From JAAYEA01 sp012689325 (lineage in GTDB: Bacteria > Chloroflexota > Anaerolineae > JAAYEA01): a stretch of 53,175 bases of DNA. This document shows, one piece after another, positions 16,971-24,504 of the stretch. The notes beneath the pieces are model-generated. The model did no database searches. It was given only the letters and a program-made list of their open reading frames with translations, and was not told the DNA's origin. Location: positions 1 through 53,175 of the forward strand of contig DAITVZ010000030.1 of NCBI GenBank assembly GCA_036841525.1. Direction: 5' to 3'. The stretch's first letter is position 1; each line of letters opens with the position of its first letter. A program made the translations under genes and the position numbers.

Positions 16971-17004
16971 GACCTGACAGGTTCGCCCGGGAACCCGTCA
17001 GGTC
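16971..17004. repeat. ACCTGACAGGT-family palindrome
   Basis: GACCTGACAGGTTC, a 6-base loop, then the complementary GAACCCGTCAGGTC with one mismatch. It fills the gap between the malic enzyme and Ldh2 genes. The same core recurs in opposite orientation at 20770-20782 and 20853-20865. Confidence 0.8.
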
Positions 17005-17069
17005 CATGTAGCAGGAGGGAGGCGGCCGCCGCTTCTCTCTTTCATATTCGAGACGAGAGGGACAAACTC

Positions 17070-18143
17070 ATGGTGAAAAGGGTCATGGCGGGGCCGCTCA
17101 AGGATTTCGTGGTGCGCATGATGACCACGGTGGACGTCTCCGCCGAGGACGCGGTGACGGTGGCCGACGTGCTGGTGGCCGCCGACCTGCGCGGCATCGA
17201 TTCTCACGGCGTGGCGCGGCTGCGCCGCTACGTGGAGGGGTGCAAGACAGGCCTGATGAAGCCCCGCCCCAACATCCGCATCGAACACGAGGGCCCCTGC
17301 TCCGCGGCGCTGGACGGCGATAGCGGCCTGGGCAAGGTGATCAGCCGCAAGGCCATGGGCATCGCCATCGCCAAGGCGCAAGCATCCGGCGTCGGCGTGG
17401 TGTCGGTCCGCAATAGCAACCACTATGGCATCGCTGCCTATTACTCCATGATGGCCTTGGAGCACGATATGATCGGGCTCTCTATGACCAACGCGCGGGC
17501 GCGGGTGGCGCCGACCTTTGCCCGCACCGGTTTCTATGGGACCAACCCTATCAGCGTGGCCATCCCCGCCGGCGAGGAGCGCCCCTACGTGCTGGACATG
17601 GCCACCAGCGTCGTGCCCGAGGGCAAGCTGGAGGTCTATAACCGGCTGGGCAAGTCCATGCCGGAGGGCTGGGTGGTGCTGGAGGGCGATCAGCCCTGCC
17701 TGGAGCCGGCGCAGGGGCTGGCCATGCTGCGCGGCGAGCGGATGGGCGGCATCCTCCCGCTGGGCGGGCTGGGCGAGAGCCACGGCGGCCACAAGGGCTA
17801 TGGGCTGGGGCTGATGGTGGACATCCTCTGCGGCGTGATGTCCGGCGCCAATTGGGGGCCCAAGATCAACACCGTGACCTCCAACAACCTGGGGCACTTT
17901 TTCGCCGCCATGCGCGTGGACCTCTTTCAGCCGGTGGCTGAGTTCAAGGCCGAGATGGACACCATGTTGCGGACGCTCAAGGCCATGCCCAAGGCCGACG
18001 GCCACGACCGCATCTTTGTCCACGGCGAAAAAGAGTACGAGGCCCACGACCGGCGCAGCGTCGAGGGCATCCCGCTAAACCCGCGGGTGCTGGATGACCT
18101 GGCCAAGCTGGCCAATGAGCAGGGCGTGGCGTTTGATTTGTAG
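17070..18143 (+). CDS. Malate/L-lactate dehydrogenase family (Ldh2 type)
   Basis: A 357-residue NAD(P)-dependent 2-hydroxyacid dehydrogenase of the Rossmann-less Ldh_2 family (malate, L-lactate, ureidoglycolate and sulfolactate dehydrogenases). RGIDSHGVARLRRY holds the catalytic His, and NSNHYGIAAYYS and GGHKGYGLGLMVD are family signatures. Substrate cannot be read from sequence; malic enzyme upstream and a hydroxyacid racemase downstream favour malate or lactate. GAGAGGGA precedes ATG 17070. Confidence 0.88.
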   Translation: MVKRVMAGPLKDFVVRMMTTVDVSAEDAVTVADVLVAADLRGIDSHGVARLRRYVEGCKTGLMKPRPNIRIEHEGPCSAALDGDSGLGKVISRKAMGIAIAKAQASGVGVVSVRNSNHYGIAAYYSMMALEHDMIGLSMTNARARVAPTFARTGFYGTNPISVAIPAGEERPYVLDMATSVVPEGKLEVYNRLGKSMPEGWVVLEGDQPCLEPAQGLAMLRGERMGGILPLGGLGESHGGHKGYGLGLMVDILCGVMSGANWGPKINTVTSNNLGHFFAAMRVDLFQPVAEFKAEMDTMLRTLKAMPKADGHDRIFVHGEKEYEAHDRRSVEGIPLNPRVLDDLAKLANEQGVAFDL

Positions 18144-18219
18144 GAACGATCCCCCGTGATCGCCCCGGCGTGGTGTGGTTCGCGGGGTGCCCGGTAGGGG
18201 CGATCCTTGTGATCGCCCC
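18144..18219. repeat. Partial and full GGGCGATC-family palindromes
   Basis: A degenerate copy at 18144-18166 and a complete one at 18197-18219 (GGGGCGATCC...GATCGCCCC), between the Ldh2 and larA genes. Confidence 0.75.
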
Positions 18220-18265
18220 CGGCGATGGGGATGGTGTGGTGGGGCCAAGAGCGCGAGGTGAAATC

Positions 18266-19552
18266 ATGTTGACCGTGCCTTACGGCAGAAAACAGATGAC
18301 CTTCCAGGTCCCCGCCGGGATGACGGCGGACCTGCTGTCATCCAACGACAAGCCGCCGCTGGCCGACCCGGCGGCAGCCATCGCCGAGGCCATGGCGCGG
18401 CCGGTGGGGTCGCCGCCCTTGCGCGAGCTGGCCAAGCCCGGCGACAAGGTCTGCATCGTCTTTACCGACGCCACCCGCGCCAGCCCCGACCACCTGCTGG
18501 TCCCGGCGCTGCTGCGCGAGCTGGAGGCGGCGGGCGTCTCCGATGGCGACATCACCCTGCTCTGCGGCATCGGCATGCACCGCCCCAGCACCGCCGCCGA
18601 AAAGACCGCCAAGCTGGGCGAGGCGGTGGTCCGCCGCTACCGCGTCATCGACTCGGAGCCGCGCAACCCGGAGCGCCTGACCCAATTGGGCGTCGCCAGC
18701 ACCGGCGCGCCCATGGTGGTCAGCCGCACCGCCTGCGAGGCCGACCTGCTCATCGCCACGGGCATCGTGGAGCCGCACCAGTACGCCGGCTATTCCGGCG
18801 GCCGCAAGACGGTGGCCATCGGCGCGGCGGGCGAGGCGGTGATCGAGTATACCCATGCCCCGCGCTTTCTCGATCACCCGGGCACGCGGCTGGGCCGGGT
18901 GGAGGGCAACCTCTTCCACGCCACCATCACCGAGGTGGCGCGGGCGGCGGGGCTGCGCTTCATCCTCAACGCCGTCTGCGACGACGCGGGCCGGATCGTC
19001 GCCGTCCGCGCGGGCGACCCGCAAGCGGCCTTTTTGGAGCTGGTGGACGAGGCGAAGGAGCTCTATGTGCGCTCCATCCCCCACCCCTACGATATCGCCG
19101 TGGGCGGCGTGGGCTATCCCAAGGACGCTAACCTCTACCAGGCCTCCCGCGCGCCGACCTACCTCTATTTCGCGCCGACGCCGGTGGTCCGCCGGGGCGG
19201 CGTGATCATCGTCCCCGCCGTCTGCCAGGAGGGCGCCGGCGAGGGGGTCGGCGAGATGCGCTGCTACGAGGCGCTGCGCAACGCCCCCAGCGCCGCGGCG
19301 CTCTTGGACGAGATGCGCGGGCGGGCCTTTGAGGCCGGCGAGCAGCGCGCCTACGTCATCGCCCAGATGCTGGCCGAGATCGACGTGATCATCGTCGGCG
19401 CCGAGCGGCCCGACGTGGTGCGCGACATGAAGATGATCCCGGCGGCGGATATGGACGAGGCGTTCCGCCTGGCCGCGGGGATCGTCGGCGAGCGCGCCCG
19501 CGTGCTGGTGGTGCCGCACGCGCTGTTGACCCTGCCCGTGGTGGCGGAATAA
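18266..19552 (+). CDS. LarA-family nickel-dependent 2-hydroxyacid racemase/epimerase
   Basis: A 428-residue relative of lactate racemase LarA, which uses a nickel-pincer nucleotide bound to a lysine. All key residues of Lactobacillus LarA can be placed at a steady offset of three: H105 (GIGMHRP, for H108), H171 (PHQYAG, for H174), K181 (SGGRK, for K184, which binds the cofactor) and H197 (for nickel-ligand H200). D68 and R71 (TDATRAS) match D72/R75 of the active site. The racemised substrate may be lactate, malate or another short hydroxyacid, since the superfamily is broad. Cofactor genes larB, larC and larE are not in the window. GAGGTG precedes ATG 18266; an upstream in-frame extension to 18170 runs through a repeat and is not likely used. 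Confidence 0.9.
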   Translation: MLTVPYGRKQMTFQVPAGMTADLLSSNDKPPLADPAAAIAEAMARPVGSPPLRELAKPGDKVCIVFTDATRASPDHLLVPALLRELEAAGVSDGDITLLCGIGMHRPSTAAEKTAKLGEAVVRRYRVIDSEPRNPERLTQLGVASTGAPMVVSRTACEADLLIATGIVEPHQYAGYSGGRKTVAIGAAGEAVIEYTHAPRFLDHPGTRLGRVEGNLFHATITEVARAAGLRFILNAVCDDAGRIVAVRAGDPQAAFLELVDEAKELYVRSIPHPYDIAVGGVGYPKDANLYQASRAPTYLYFAPTPVVRRGGVIIVPAVCQEGAGEGVGEMRCYEALRNAPSAAALLDEMRGRAFEAGEQRAYVIAQMLAEIDVIIVGAERPDVVRDMKMIPAADMDEAFRLAAGIVGERARVLVVPHALLTLPVVAE

Positions 19553-19585
19553 CCTGGTGTTGGCAACGAACGACGGAAGGACCTT

Positions 19586-20761
19586 ATGACCGAGACGACA
19601 CGCCTTGCTGACCTGACCCACGACGAGCTGTACCTGCACTGCATCCGGTGCGGGCTCTGCCTTTATACCTGCCCCGCCTACCTGGAGACGCTGTTGGAGC
19701 CCGATTCGCCCCGCGCGCGCATCGCCTTGGTGCGCGCCGCCGCCGAGGGCAGGCTCGACTATTCGGAGCGCTTTGCCGACCGCATCCATCGCTGCACCCT
19801 TTGCACCGCCTGCGAGAAGGTCTGCCCCAGCGGCGTGGAGGTGGAGAAACTCTTGGTGGAGGGCCGCGCCGACCTGGCCGAGGCGGGGCTGCTCTCACCG
19901 GGGGTGCGGCGCCTCACCGAGTCGCTGGCCGCCAACCATAATATCTCGGGTGAGGACAACTCCCGCCGCCTGATTTGGACGGAGAACCTGCCGCAGCCGC
20001 CGCTGGGCGCGGGCAAAGCCCAGGCCAAGATGGCCTATTTCGTCGGCTGCGTCTCTTCCTTCTTCCCGGCGAGCTATAGCATCCCGCAATCCATGACGCG
20101 CCTGCTGGAGGCGGCGGGGGAGGATTACGCGCTGCTGGGCGAGCAAGAGCAGTGTTGCGGCTTTCCGCTGCTCGTCAGCGGCCAAGAGCCCCGCGCCGAA
20201 GAGATGATGCGCCACAACCTGGAGCGCGTGCGCGCGCTGGGCGCGGACACGGTGGTCGCCAGTTGCCCCTCCTGCTACCACATGTGGAAGCACGTCTATC
20301 CGGAGGTCCTGGGCGAGCTGGGCCTGCGCGTCCTGCACGCCACCGAGTGGCTGGCCGACGCGCTGGAGCAGGGGCGGCTCAAGCTCAAGCCGCTGCCGGG
20401 GCGCGTCACCTATCATGACCCCTGCGACCTGGGGCGCAAGAGCGGCATCTATGACGCGCCGCGCCGCGTCCTCCGCCAGGTCCCCGAGCTGGAGCTGGTC
20501 GAGATGCGCGATCACCACGCCAACGCCCTCTGTTGCGGCGGCGGCGGCAACCTGGAAAGCCACAACCCCGACCTCTCCGGCGCGCTGGCCGAGCGGCGGG
20601 TGCAGCAGGCCGTGGACACCGGCGCGCAGTATCTGGTGTCGGCCTGCCAGCAGTGCAAGCGGACCATGGCCAACGGCCTGCGCCTCTTGACCAAAAAGGG
20701 CGTCAAGGCGCGGCTGCGCGTGATGGACCTGATGGAGCTGGTGGAACGGCAGTTGGAGTAG
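19586..20761 (+). CDS. Fe-S oxidoreductase, GlcF/HdrD type
   Basis: A 391-residue protein with two 4Fe-4S ferredoxin motifs (C19-x2-C-x2-C-x3-C29 and C70-x2-C-x2-C-x3-C80) and two CCG domains (CCGFPLL, CCGGGGN), the arrangement of glycolate oxidase GlcF. It takes electrons from a flavoprotein partner, here most likely the GlcD-like protein two genes on, and passes them to quinone or another acceptor. GGAAGGA precedes ATG 19586, 33 bases after larA. LutA and HdrD are related alternatives. Confidence 0.88.
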   Translation: MTETTRLADLTHDELYLHCIRCGLCLYTCPAYLETLLEPDSPRARIALVRAAAEGRLDYSERFADRIHRCTLCTACEKVCPSGVEVEKLLVEGRADLAEAGLLSPGVRRLTESLAANHNISGEDNSRRLIWTENLPQPPLGAGKAQAKMAYFVGCVSSFFPASYSIPQSMTRLLEAAGEDYALLGEQEQCCGFPLLVSGQEPRAEEMMRHNLERVRALGADTVVASCPSCYHMWKHVYPEVLGELGLRVLHATEWLADALEQGRLKLKPLPGRVTYHDPCDLGRKSGIYDAPRRVLRQVPELELVEMRDHHANALCCGGGGNLESHNPDLSGALAERRVQQAVDTGAQYLVSACQQCKRTMANGLRLLTKKGVKARLRVMDLMELVERQLE

Positions 20762-20769
20762 ATAGGCTT

Positions 20770-20865
20770 GACCTGACAGGTCCCAGCCAACCATCTGGGA
20801 ACCGAAGCGGCGCACTAGAAGCGGCGCGGCTGAGGGAGCAAGGCCGATCGAGGACCTGTCAGGTC
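20770..20865. repeat. Inverted pair of 13-bp ACCTGACAGGT elements
   Basis: GACCTGACAGGTC (20770-20782) and its exact reverse complement GACCTGTCAGGTC (20853-20865) enclose about 70 bases that contain a direct GCGGCGC repeat. They fill the gap between the glcF-like and uroD-like genes. Confidence 0.8.
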
Positions 20866-20884
20866 TCTGGAGAGGAGACCACAC

Positions 20885-22036
20885 ATGGCCACCATGACCT
20901 CGCGAGAGCGGCTCTGGGCGTCGCTGAACCACACCGAGCCGGACCGCATCCCCCTGGATATCGGCAGCACGCAGGTGACGGGCATCGCCGTCATCGCCTA
21001 CCGCAACCTGCGGCGGCATCTGGGCCTGCCCGAGGTCCAGATGAACATCTGCGACACGGTGCAGCAGCTCGCCCTCCCCGACGACGACCTGGTGGAGCGC
21101 TGGGGCATCGACGTGCGCGGGCTCTTTCCGCTGAACGCCCACAACTGGAAGATCACCAACCAGGACGCCGGCGAGTATTGGGCCTACAAGGACGAGTGGG
21201 GCATCACCTACCACTATCCCAAGGACAACGGCCTCTATTACAGCGTCGTCGAGAACCCCATCGGCGGGATGATGACCAGCCCGGAAGAGATCAACGCCTA
21301 CCCCTGGCCGAACACCGGCGATCCGCAGCGCATCGCTGGGCTGCGCGCGCTGGCCGAGCGCTACCGCGCCCAGGGCAAGGCCGTGATGATCAAGGGCGTG
21401 CTGGCGGGGATTTTCGAGATGGCCCAGCGTGTCCGCGGCATGTCCAACTGCCTGGTGGACCTGCTGGCCGACGAGGCCTCCACGGAGGCGCTCTTTGACA
21501 AGCTCCTCCAGCTCAAGCTGGACTTTTGGGAGATGGCGCTGCCGCAACTGGCCGACGTGGTGGACGTGATCTCGGAGGCCGACGATTACGGCACCCAGAC
21601 CTCGCAGCTCATGTCGCCGGCGACCTTCCGCAAACTGATGAAGCCGCGGCTGCTGACCCTCTGCCGGCGGATCAAGCAACTGGCCCCGCGCTCCAAGCTC
21701 TTCTTCCACTCCTGCGGCAGCGTCCGCGAGCTGCTGCCCGATTTCATCGAGGCGGGGATCGACATCCTGAACCCGATCCACGTCAAGGCGACGGGGATGG
21801 AGCCGGTGGCGCTCAAGCGGGACTTTGGCAAGGACATGGTCTTTTGGGGCGGCGGCGTGGATACCCAGGGCATCCTCCCCAACGGCACGCCGCAAGAGGT
21901 CCGCGACGACGTGCGCCGCAACGTGGAGGCGCTGGCCCCCGGCGGCGGATTCGTCTTTTCCACGGTGCACAATATCCAGGCCGACGTGCCGCCGGAGAAC
22001 CTGGTGGCCCTCTGGGAGACCCTGCGGGAATACTAG
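20885..22036 (+). CDS. Uroporphyrinogen decarboxylase-like (UroD/MtaA superfamily) protein
   Basis: A 383-residue TIM-barrel protein of the UroD superfamily. It begins with the family's RERLWASLNHTEPDRIPLD and has FFHSCGSV with H275 and C277, a pair that binds zinc in methyltransferase relatives (MtaA, CmuA, vanillate demethylases). True HemE lacks this HxC pattern, so this is probably a zinc-dependent methyl- or thiol-transferase-like enzyme rather than a haem enzyme. No corrinoid protein is beside it. GGAGAGGAG precedes ATG 20885. Its role in a hydroxyacid operon is unknown. Confidence 0.8.
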   Translation: MATMTSRERLWASLNHTEPDRIPLDIGSTQVTGIAVIAYRNLRRHLGLPEVQMNICDTVQQLALPDDDLVERWGIDVRGLFPLNAHNWKITNQDAGEYWAYKDEWGITYHYPKDNGLYYSVVENPIGGMMTSPEEINAYPWPNTGDPQRIAGLRALAERYRAQGKAVMIKGVLAGIFEMAQRVRGMSNCLVDLLADEASTEALFDKLLQLKLDFWEMALPQLADVVDVISEADDYGTQTSQLMSPATFRKLMKPRLLTLCRRIKQLAPRSKLFFHSCGSVRELLPDFIEAGIDILNPIHVKATGMEPVALKRDFGKDMVFWGGGVDTQGILPNGTPQEVRDDVRRNVEALAPGGGFVFSTVHNIQADVPPENLVALWETLREY

Positions 22037-22040
22037 AAAT

Positions 22041-22130
22041 CCACCGCAGAGACGCGGAGGAGGCAGAGAAATGATCTTGACCTCTCTCCCTCTGCGCCGC
22101 CATTCCATGGCGCGTCGGCGTCTCTGCGGT
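22041..22130. repeat. CACCGCAGAGACGC-family inverted repeat, interrupted by a small hairpin
   Basis: Left arm CCACCGCAGAGACGC (22041-22055) and a right arm ending GGCGTCTCTGCGGTG. The right arm is broken by a 13-base hairpin GCCATTCCATGGC plus flanks (about 22097-22117), which resembles the 18-bp unit at the start of the window. Confidence 0.7.
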
Positions 22131-22175
22131 GCCCTTCCCCTCGGGATGGGGATAACGATGCGGAGCGAGTGACGA

Positions 22176-23576
22176 ATGGTCAATACGGCGATTGTCGAAG
22201 AGCTGCGCGGGATCGTGGGCGCGGACTATGTGCTGACCGACCCGGCGGACCTGGCCTCATACGCCTATGACGGGACGTTCCAGGAGCGGCGCCCGGCGCT
22301 GGTGGTGTCGCCTGCGACCACCGCGGAGGTCGTGGCGGTGGTCAAGGTGGCGGCGCGGGAGCGGCTGCCCATCACCGCGCGGGGCATGGGCAGCGGACTG
22401 GCTGGCGCCTCCATCGCCGGCGAGGGGGGCCTGGTGCTCAGCCTGACCCGCATGAACCGCATCCTGGAGATCGACCAGGAGAACATGATGGCCACGGCGC
22501 AGGCGGGCGTCATCACCGGCGACCTGCAAAACGCCGTGGCGGCGGTGGGGCTGATGTATCCCCCCGACCCCTCCAGCCTGAAGCACTCCACCCTGGGCGG
22601 CAACGCCGCTTGCGGCGCCGGCGGGCCCATGTGCCTCAAATATGGCGTCACCCAGGACTATGTGCAGGCGCTGGAGGTGGTGCTGGCCGATGGCGAGGTG
22701 CTCCGCTGCGGCGGCAAGAACATCAAGGACGTCACCGGCTATAACCTGGTGGACCTGTTCATCGGCTCCGAGGGGACGCTGGGCATCATCACCGAGCTGA
22801 CGGTCAAGTTGATCCCCAAGCCGGCGGCCACCCGCACGGCCAAGGCCGTCTTTCCGCGCATGGACGACGCCAGCGCCGCGGTGAACCGCATCCTCCTCTC
22901 CGGCGTGCTGCCCAGCAAGCTGGAGATCATGGATGGCACCACCATCGAGTGCGTGGAGGACTATTTGCATTGCGGCCTGCCCACCGACGCCGAGGCGATC
23001 CTGATCATCGAGACCGACGGCGACGCGGTGAACGCCCAGCGCGAGATCGAGACCGCGGCGCAGGTCTGCAAGGACTCGGGCGCCAGCGAGGTGCAGGTGG
23101 CCCGCGACGCCAAGGAGGCCGACGAGCTCTGGCTGGCCCGCCGCTCGGTCTCGGGGTCGCTGGGACGCGCCCGCCCCAACAAGCTGGGCGAGGACATTTC
23201 CGTGCCGCGCAGCGCCATCCCCGAGATGGTGCGGCGGATCAAAGAGATCGCCTTCCGTCACGAGCTGCGCATCGTCGTCTTTGGCCATGCCGGCGATGGC
23301 AACCTGCACCCCAACATCCTCTTTGACCGGCGCGACCCCGACGAGCTGCGCCGCGTGGAAGAGGCGGTGGCGGATATTTTCGCGGCGGCGGTGGAGTTGG
23401 GGGGCACCCTCTCCGGCGAGCATGGCGTGGGGACGCTGAAATTGCCTTACCTGGAGATGGCCGTGGGGCCGGTGGCGATGCGGGTGATGCGCGGCATCAA
23501 GGGCGCGCTGGACCCGCTCAACATCCTCAACCCGGGCAAGGTACTGCCGAGGGAGCTGCATTGTGAGCGAGCATGA
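22176..23576 (+). CDS. FAD-linked oxidase, GlcD type (2-hydroxyacid dehydrogenase)
   Basis: A 466-residue vanillyl-alcohol-oxidase-fold flavoprotein like glycolate oxidase GlcD and D-lactate dehydrogenase. The FAD-binding domain shows ITARGMGSGLAGAS, PPDPSSLKHSTLGGN and GSEGTLGIITE. The C-terminal part has FGHAGDGNLHPN with the metal/substrate His residues, and GEHGVG. It would oxidise a D-2-hydroxyacid and pass electrons to the GlcF-like protein. Its stop overlaps the start of the small ThiS-like gene. Confidence 0.92.
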   Translation: MVNTAIVEELRGIVGADYVLTDPADLASYAYDGTFQERRPALVVSPATTAEVVAVVKVAARERLPITARGMGSGLAGASIAGEGGLVLSLTRMNRILEIDQENMMATAQAGVITGDLQNAVAAVGLMYPPDPSSLKHSTLGGNAACGAGGPMCLKYGVTQDYVQALEVVLADGEVLRCGGKNIKDVTGYNLVDLFIGSEGTLGIITELTVKLIPKPAATRTAKAVFPRMDDASAAVNRILLSGVLPSKLEIMDGTTIECVEDYLHCGLPTDAEAILIIETDGDAVNAQREIETAAQVCKDSGASEVQVARDAKEADELWLARRSVSGSLGRARPNKLGEDISVPRSAIPEMVRRIKEIAFRHELRIVVFGHAGDGNLHPNILFDRRDPDELRRVEEAVADIFAAAVELGGTLSGEHGVGTLKLPYLEMAVGPVAMRVMRGIKGALDPLNILNPGKVLPRELHCERA

Positions 23577-23775
23577 GGTCAAGCCAGTCAAGCTGGTCTA
23601 TCGCAAGCTAGAGTGGGAAGTCCGCCCGGGCATGACGCTGCGGGACGCCATCAAAAAGGGCAACATCGACCCGCAGGGCGTCCTGGGCCTGCGCGAGGGC
23701 AAGCTGATCACCGATGACGTGATCCTGCGCGAGGGCGAGGTCATCAAGCTGGTGGCGGTCATCTCGGGAGGATAG
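23563..23775 (+). CDS. ThiS/MoaD-like ubiquitin-fold sulfur carrier
   Basis: A 70-residue beta-grasp protein ending in the functional Gly-Gly (LVAVISGG), which in ThiS and MoaD is activated as acyl-adenylate and thiocarboxylate. It has EGEVIKLV near the end, as in the family. The GTG start lies 14 bases inside the glcD-like gene, so translation is coupled. No E1-like activating enzyme is beside it. What it delivers sulfur to is unknown; the nickel-pincer cofactor and Fe-S or molybdenum chemistry are possibilities. Confidence 0.8.
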   Translation: MSEHEVKPVKLVYRKLEWEVRPGMTLRDAIKKGNIDPQGVLGLREGKLITDDVILREGEVIKLVAVISGG

Positions 23776-23782
23776 GGGGACG

Positions 23783-23873
23783 CACCGCCGAGGCGCAGAG
23801 GACGCAGAGAAAAGATATCTCCTTTTCTCTTCCTGCCTCTATGTTCTCTGCGCTCTCTGCGTCTCGGCGGTGG
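23783..23873. repeat. CACCGC(C/A)GAG-family long inverted repeat
   Basis: CACCGCCGAGGCGCAGAG at the left and CTCTGCGTCTCGGCGGTG at the right, with inner GCAGAGA/TCTCTGC pairs. It separates the ThiS-like gene from the flavin reductase gene. A shorter relative lies at 51125-51170. Confidence 0.75.
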
Positions 23874-23892
23874 ATTGGTCAGGAGGGGTGAG

Positions 23893-24456
23893 ATGAAAGC
23901 ATTGTTGATTGCGGGAAGCAGGAACCCGGAGGGGCAGACGGCGCGCGCCGCCGAGGCGATCCTGCAGGGCGTGATGAAAGCGGGCGGCGAGGTGGAGCGG
24001 GTCTGGCTCCCCACCTTGCACCTCGAGCATTGCCACCAGTGCAACCCGCAGGGGTGGGGCGGCTGCCGCCAGATGGGCCGCTGCGGCGGCTGCGACGACG
24101 ATTTCGCCGAGCTGGTGGACCGGGTCCAGGCCGCCGACGCGGTGATCTTTGCCACGCCGGTCTATTGGGGCGACCTCTCGGAGAGCATGCGCGCCTTCAC
24201 CGACCGGCTGCGCCGCATCAGCACCCACGAGGACGGCAAAAAGAAGCTGCAAGACAAGATCGCCGTGGGGGTGTGCGTGGCGGGCGGCGGGGGCGGCGGC
24301 TCGCCCACCTGCTGCGTCAGCCTGGACAAGGTGCTGCGCACCTGCGGCTTTGACGTGGTGGACCTGCTCCCCGTCCGGCGGCAGAACTTGCCGGCCAAGC
24401 TGGCCCAGTTGGCGCTGGTGGGCGAGTGGCTGGCCACGCTGCCGCGATCGTCGTAA
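23893..24456 (+). CDS. NAD(P)H-dependent FMN reductase / iron-sulfur flavoprotein family
   Basis: A 187-residue flavodoxin-fold protein. It has the FMN phosphate loop AGSRNPEGQTARAA at the N-terminus, the FATPVYWGDLSESMRAFTDR motif, and a cysteine cluster (C42, C45, C53, C59, C62 region) like that of the iron-sulfur flavoproteins. It may move electrons between the Fe-S and flavin proteins of this cluster. AGGAGG ends 6 bases before ATG 23893, which decides the start against an ATG 18 bases earlier. Last gene before a terminator. Confidence 0.82.
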   Translation: MKALLIAGSRNPEGQTARAAEAILQGVMKAGGEVERVWLPTLHLEHCHQCNPQGWGGCRQMGRCGGCDDDFAELVDRVQAADAVIFATPVYWGDLSESMRAFTDRLRRISTHEDGKKKLQDKIAVGVCVAGGGGGGSPTCCVSLDKVLRTCGFDVVDLLPVRRQNLPAKLAQLALVGEWLATLPRSS

Positions 24457-24461
24457 AAACC

Positions 24462-24494
24462 AAACCCTGAGGGTCTGCCAGACCCTCAGGGTTT
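24462..24494. terminator. Perfect inverted repeat between convergent genes
   Basis: A 16-bp perfect stem, AAACCCTGAGGGTCTG with its complement. The minus strand continues with TTTGGTTTTTA, so it is a good terminator for the minus-strand operon; on the plus strand TTTCTC follows, a weaker one. Confidence 0.85.
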
Positions 24495-24504
24495 CTCGTT
24501 GTGG

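Noticed and set aside
19895..22183. Minus-strand open frame of 762 codons across the Fe-S and UroD-like genes
   Set aside because: It spans two real genes and a repeat-filled gap; no motif supports it.
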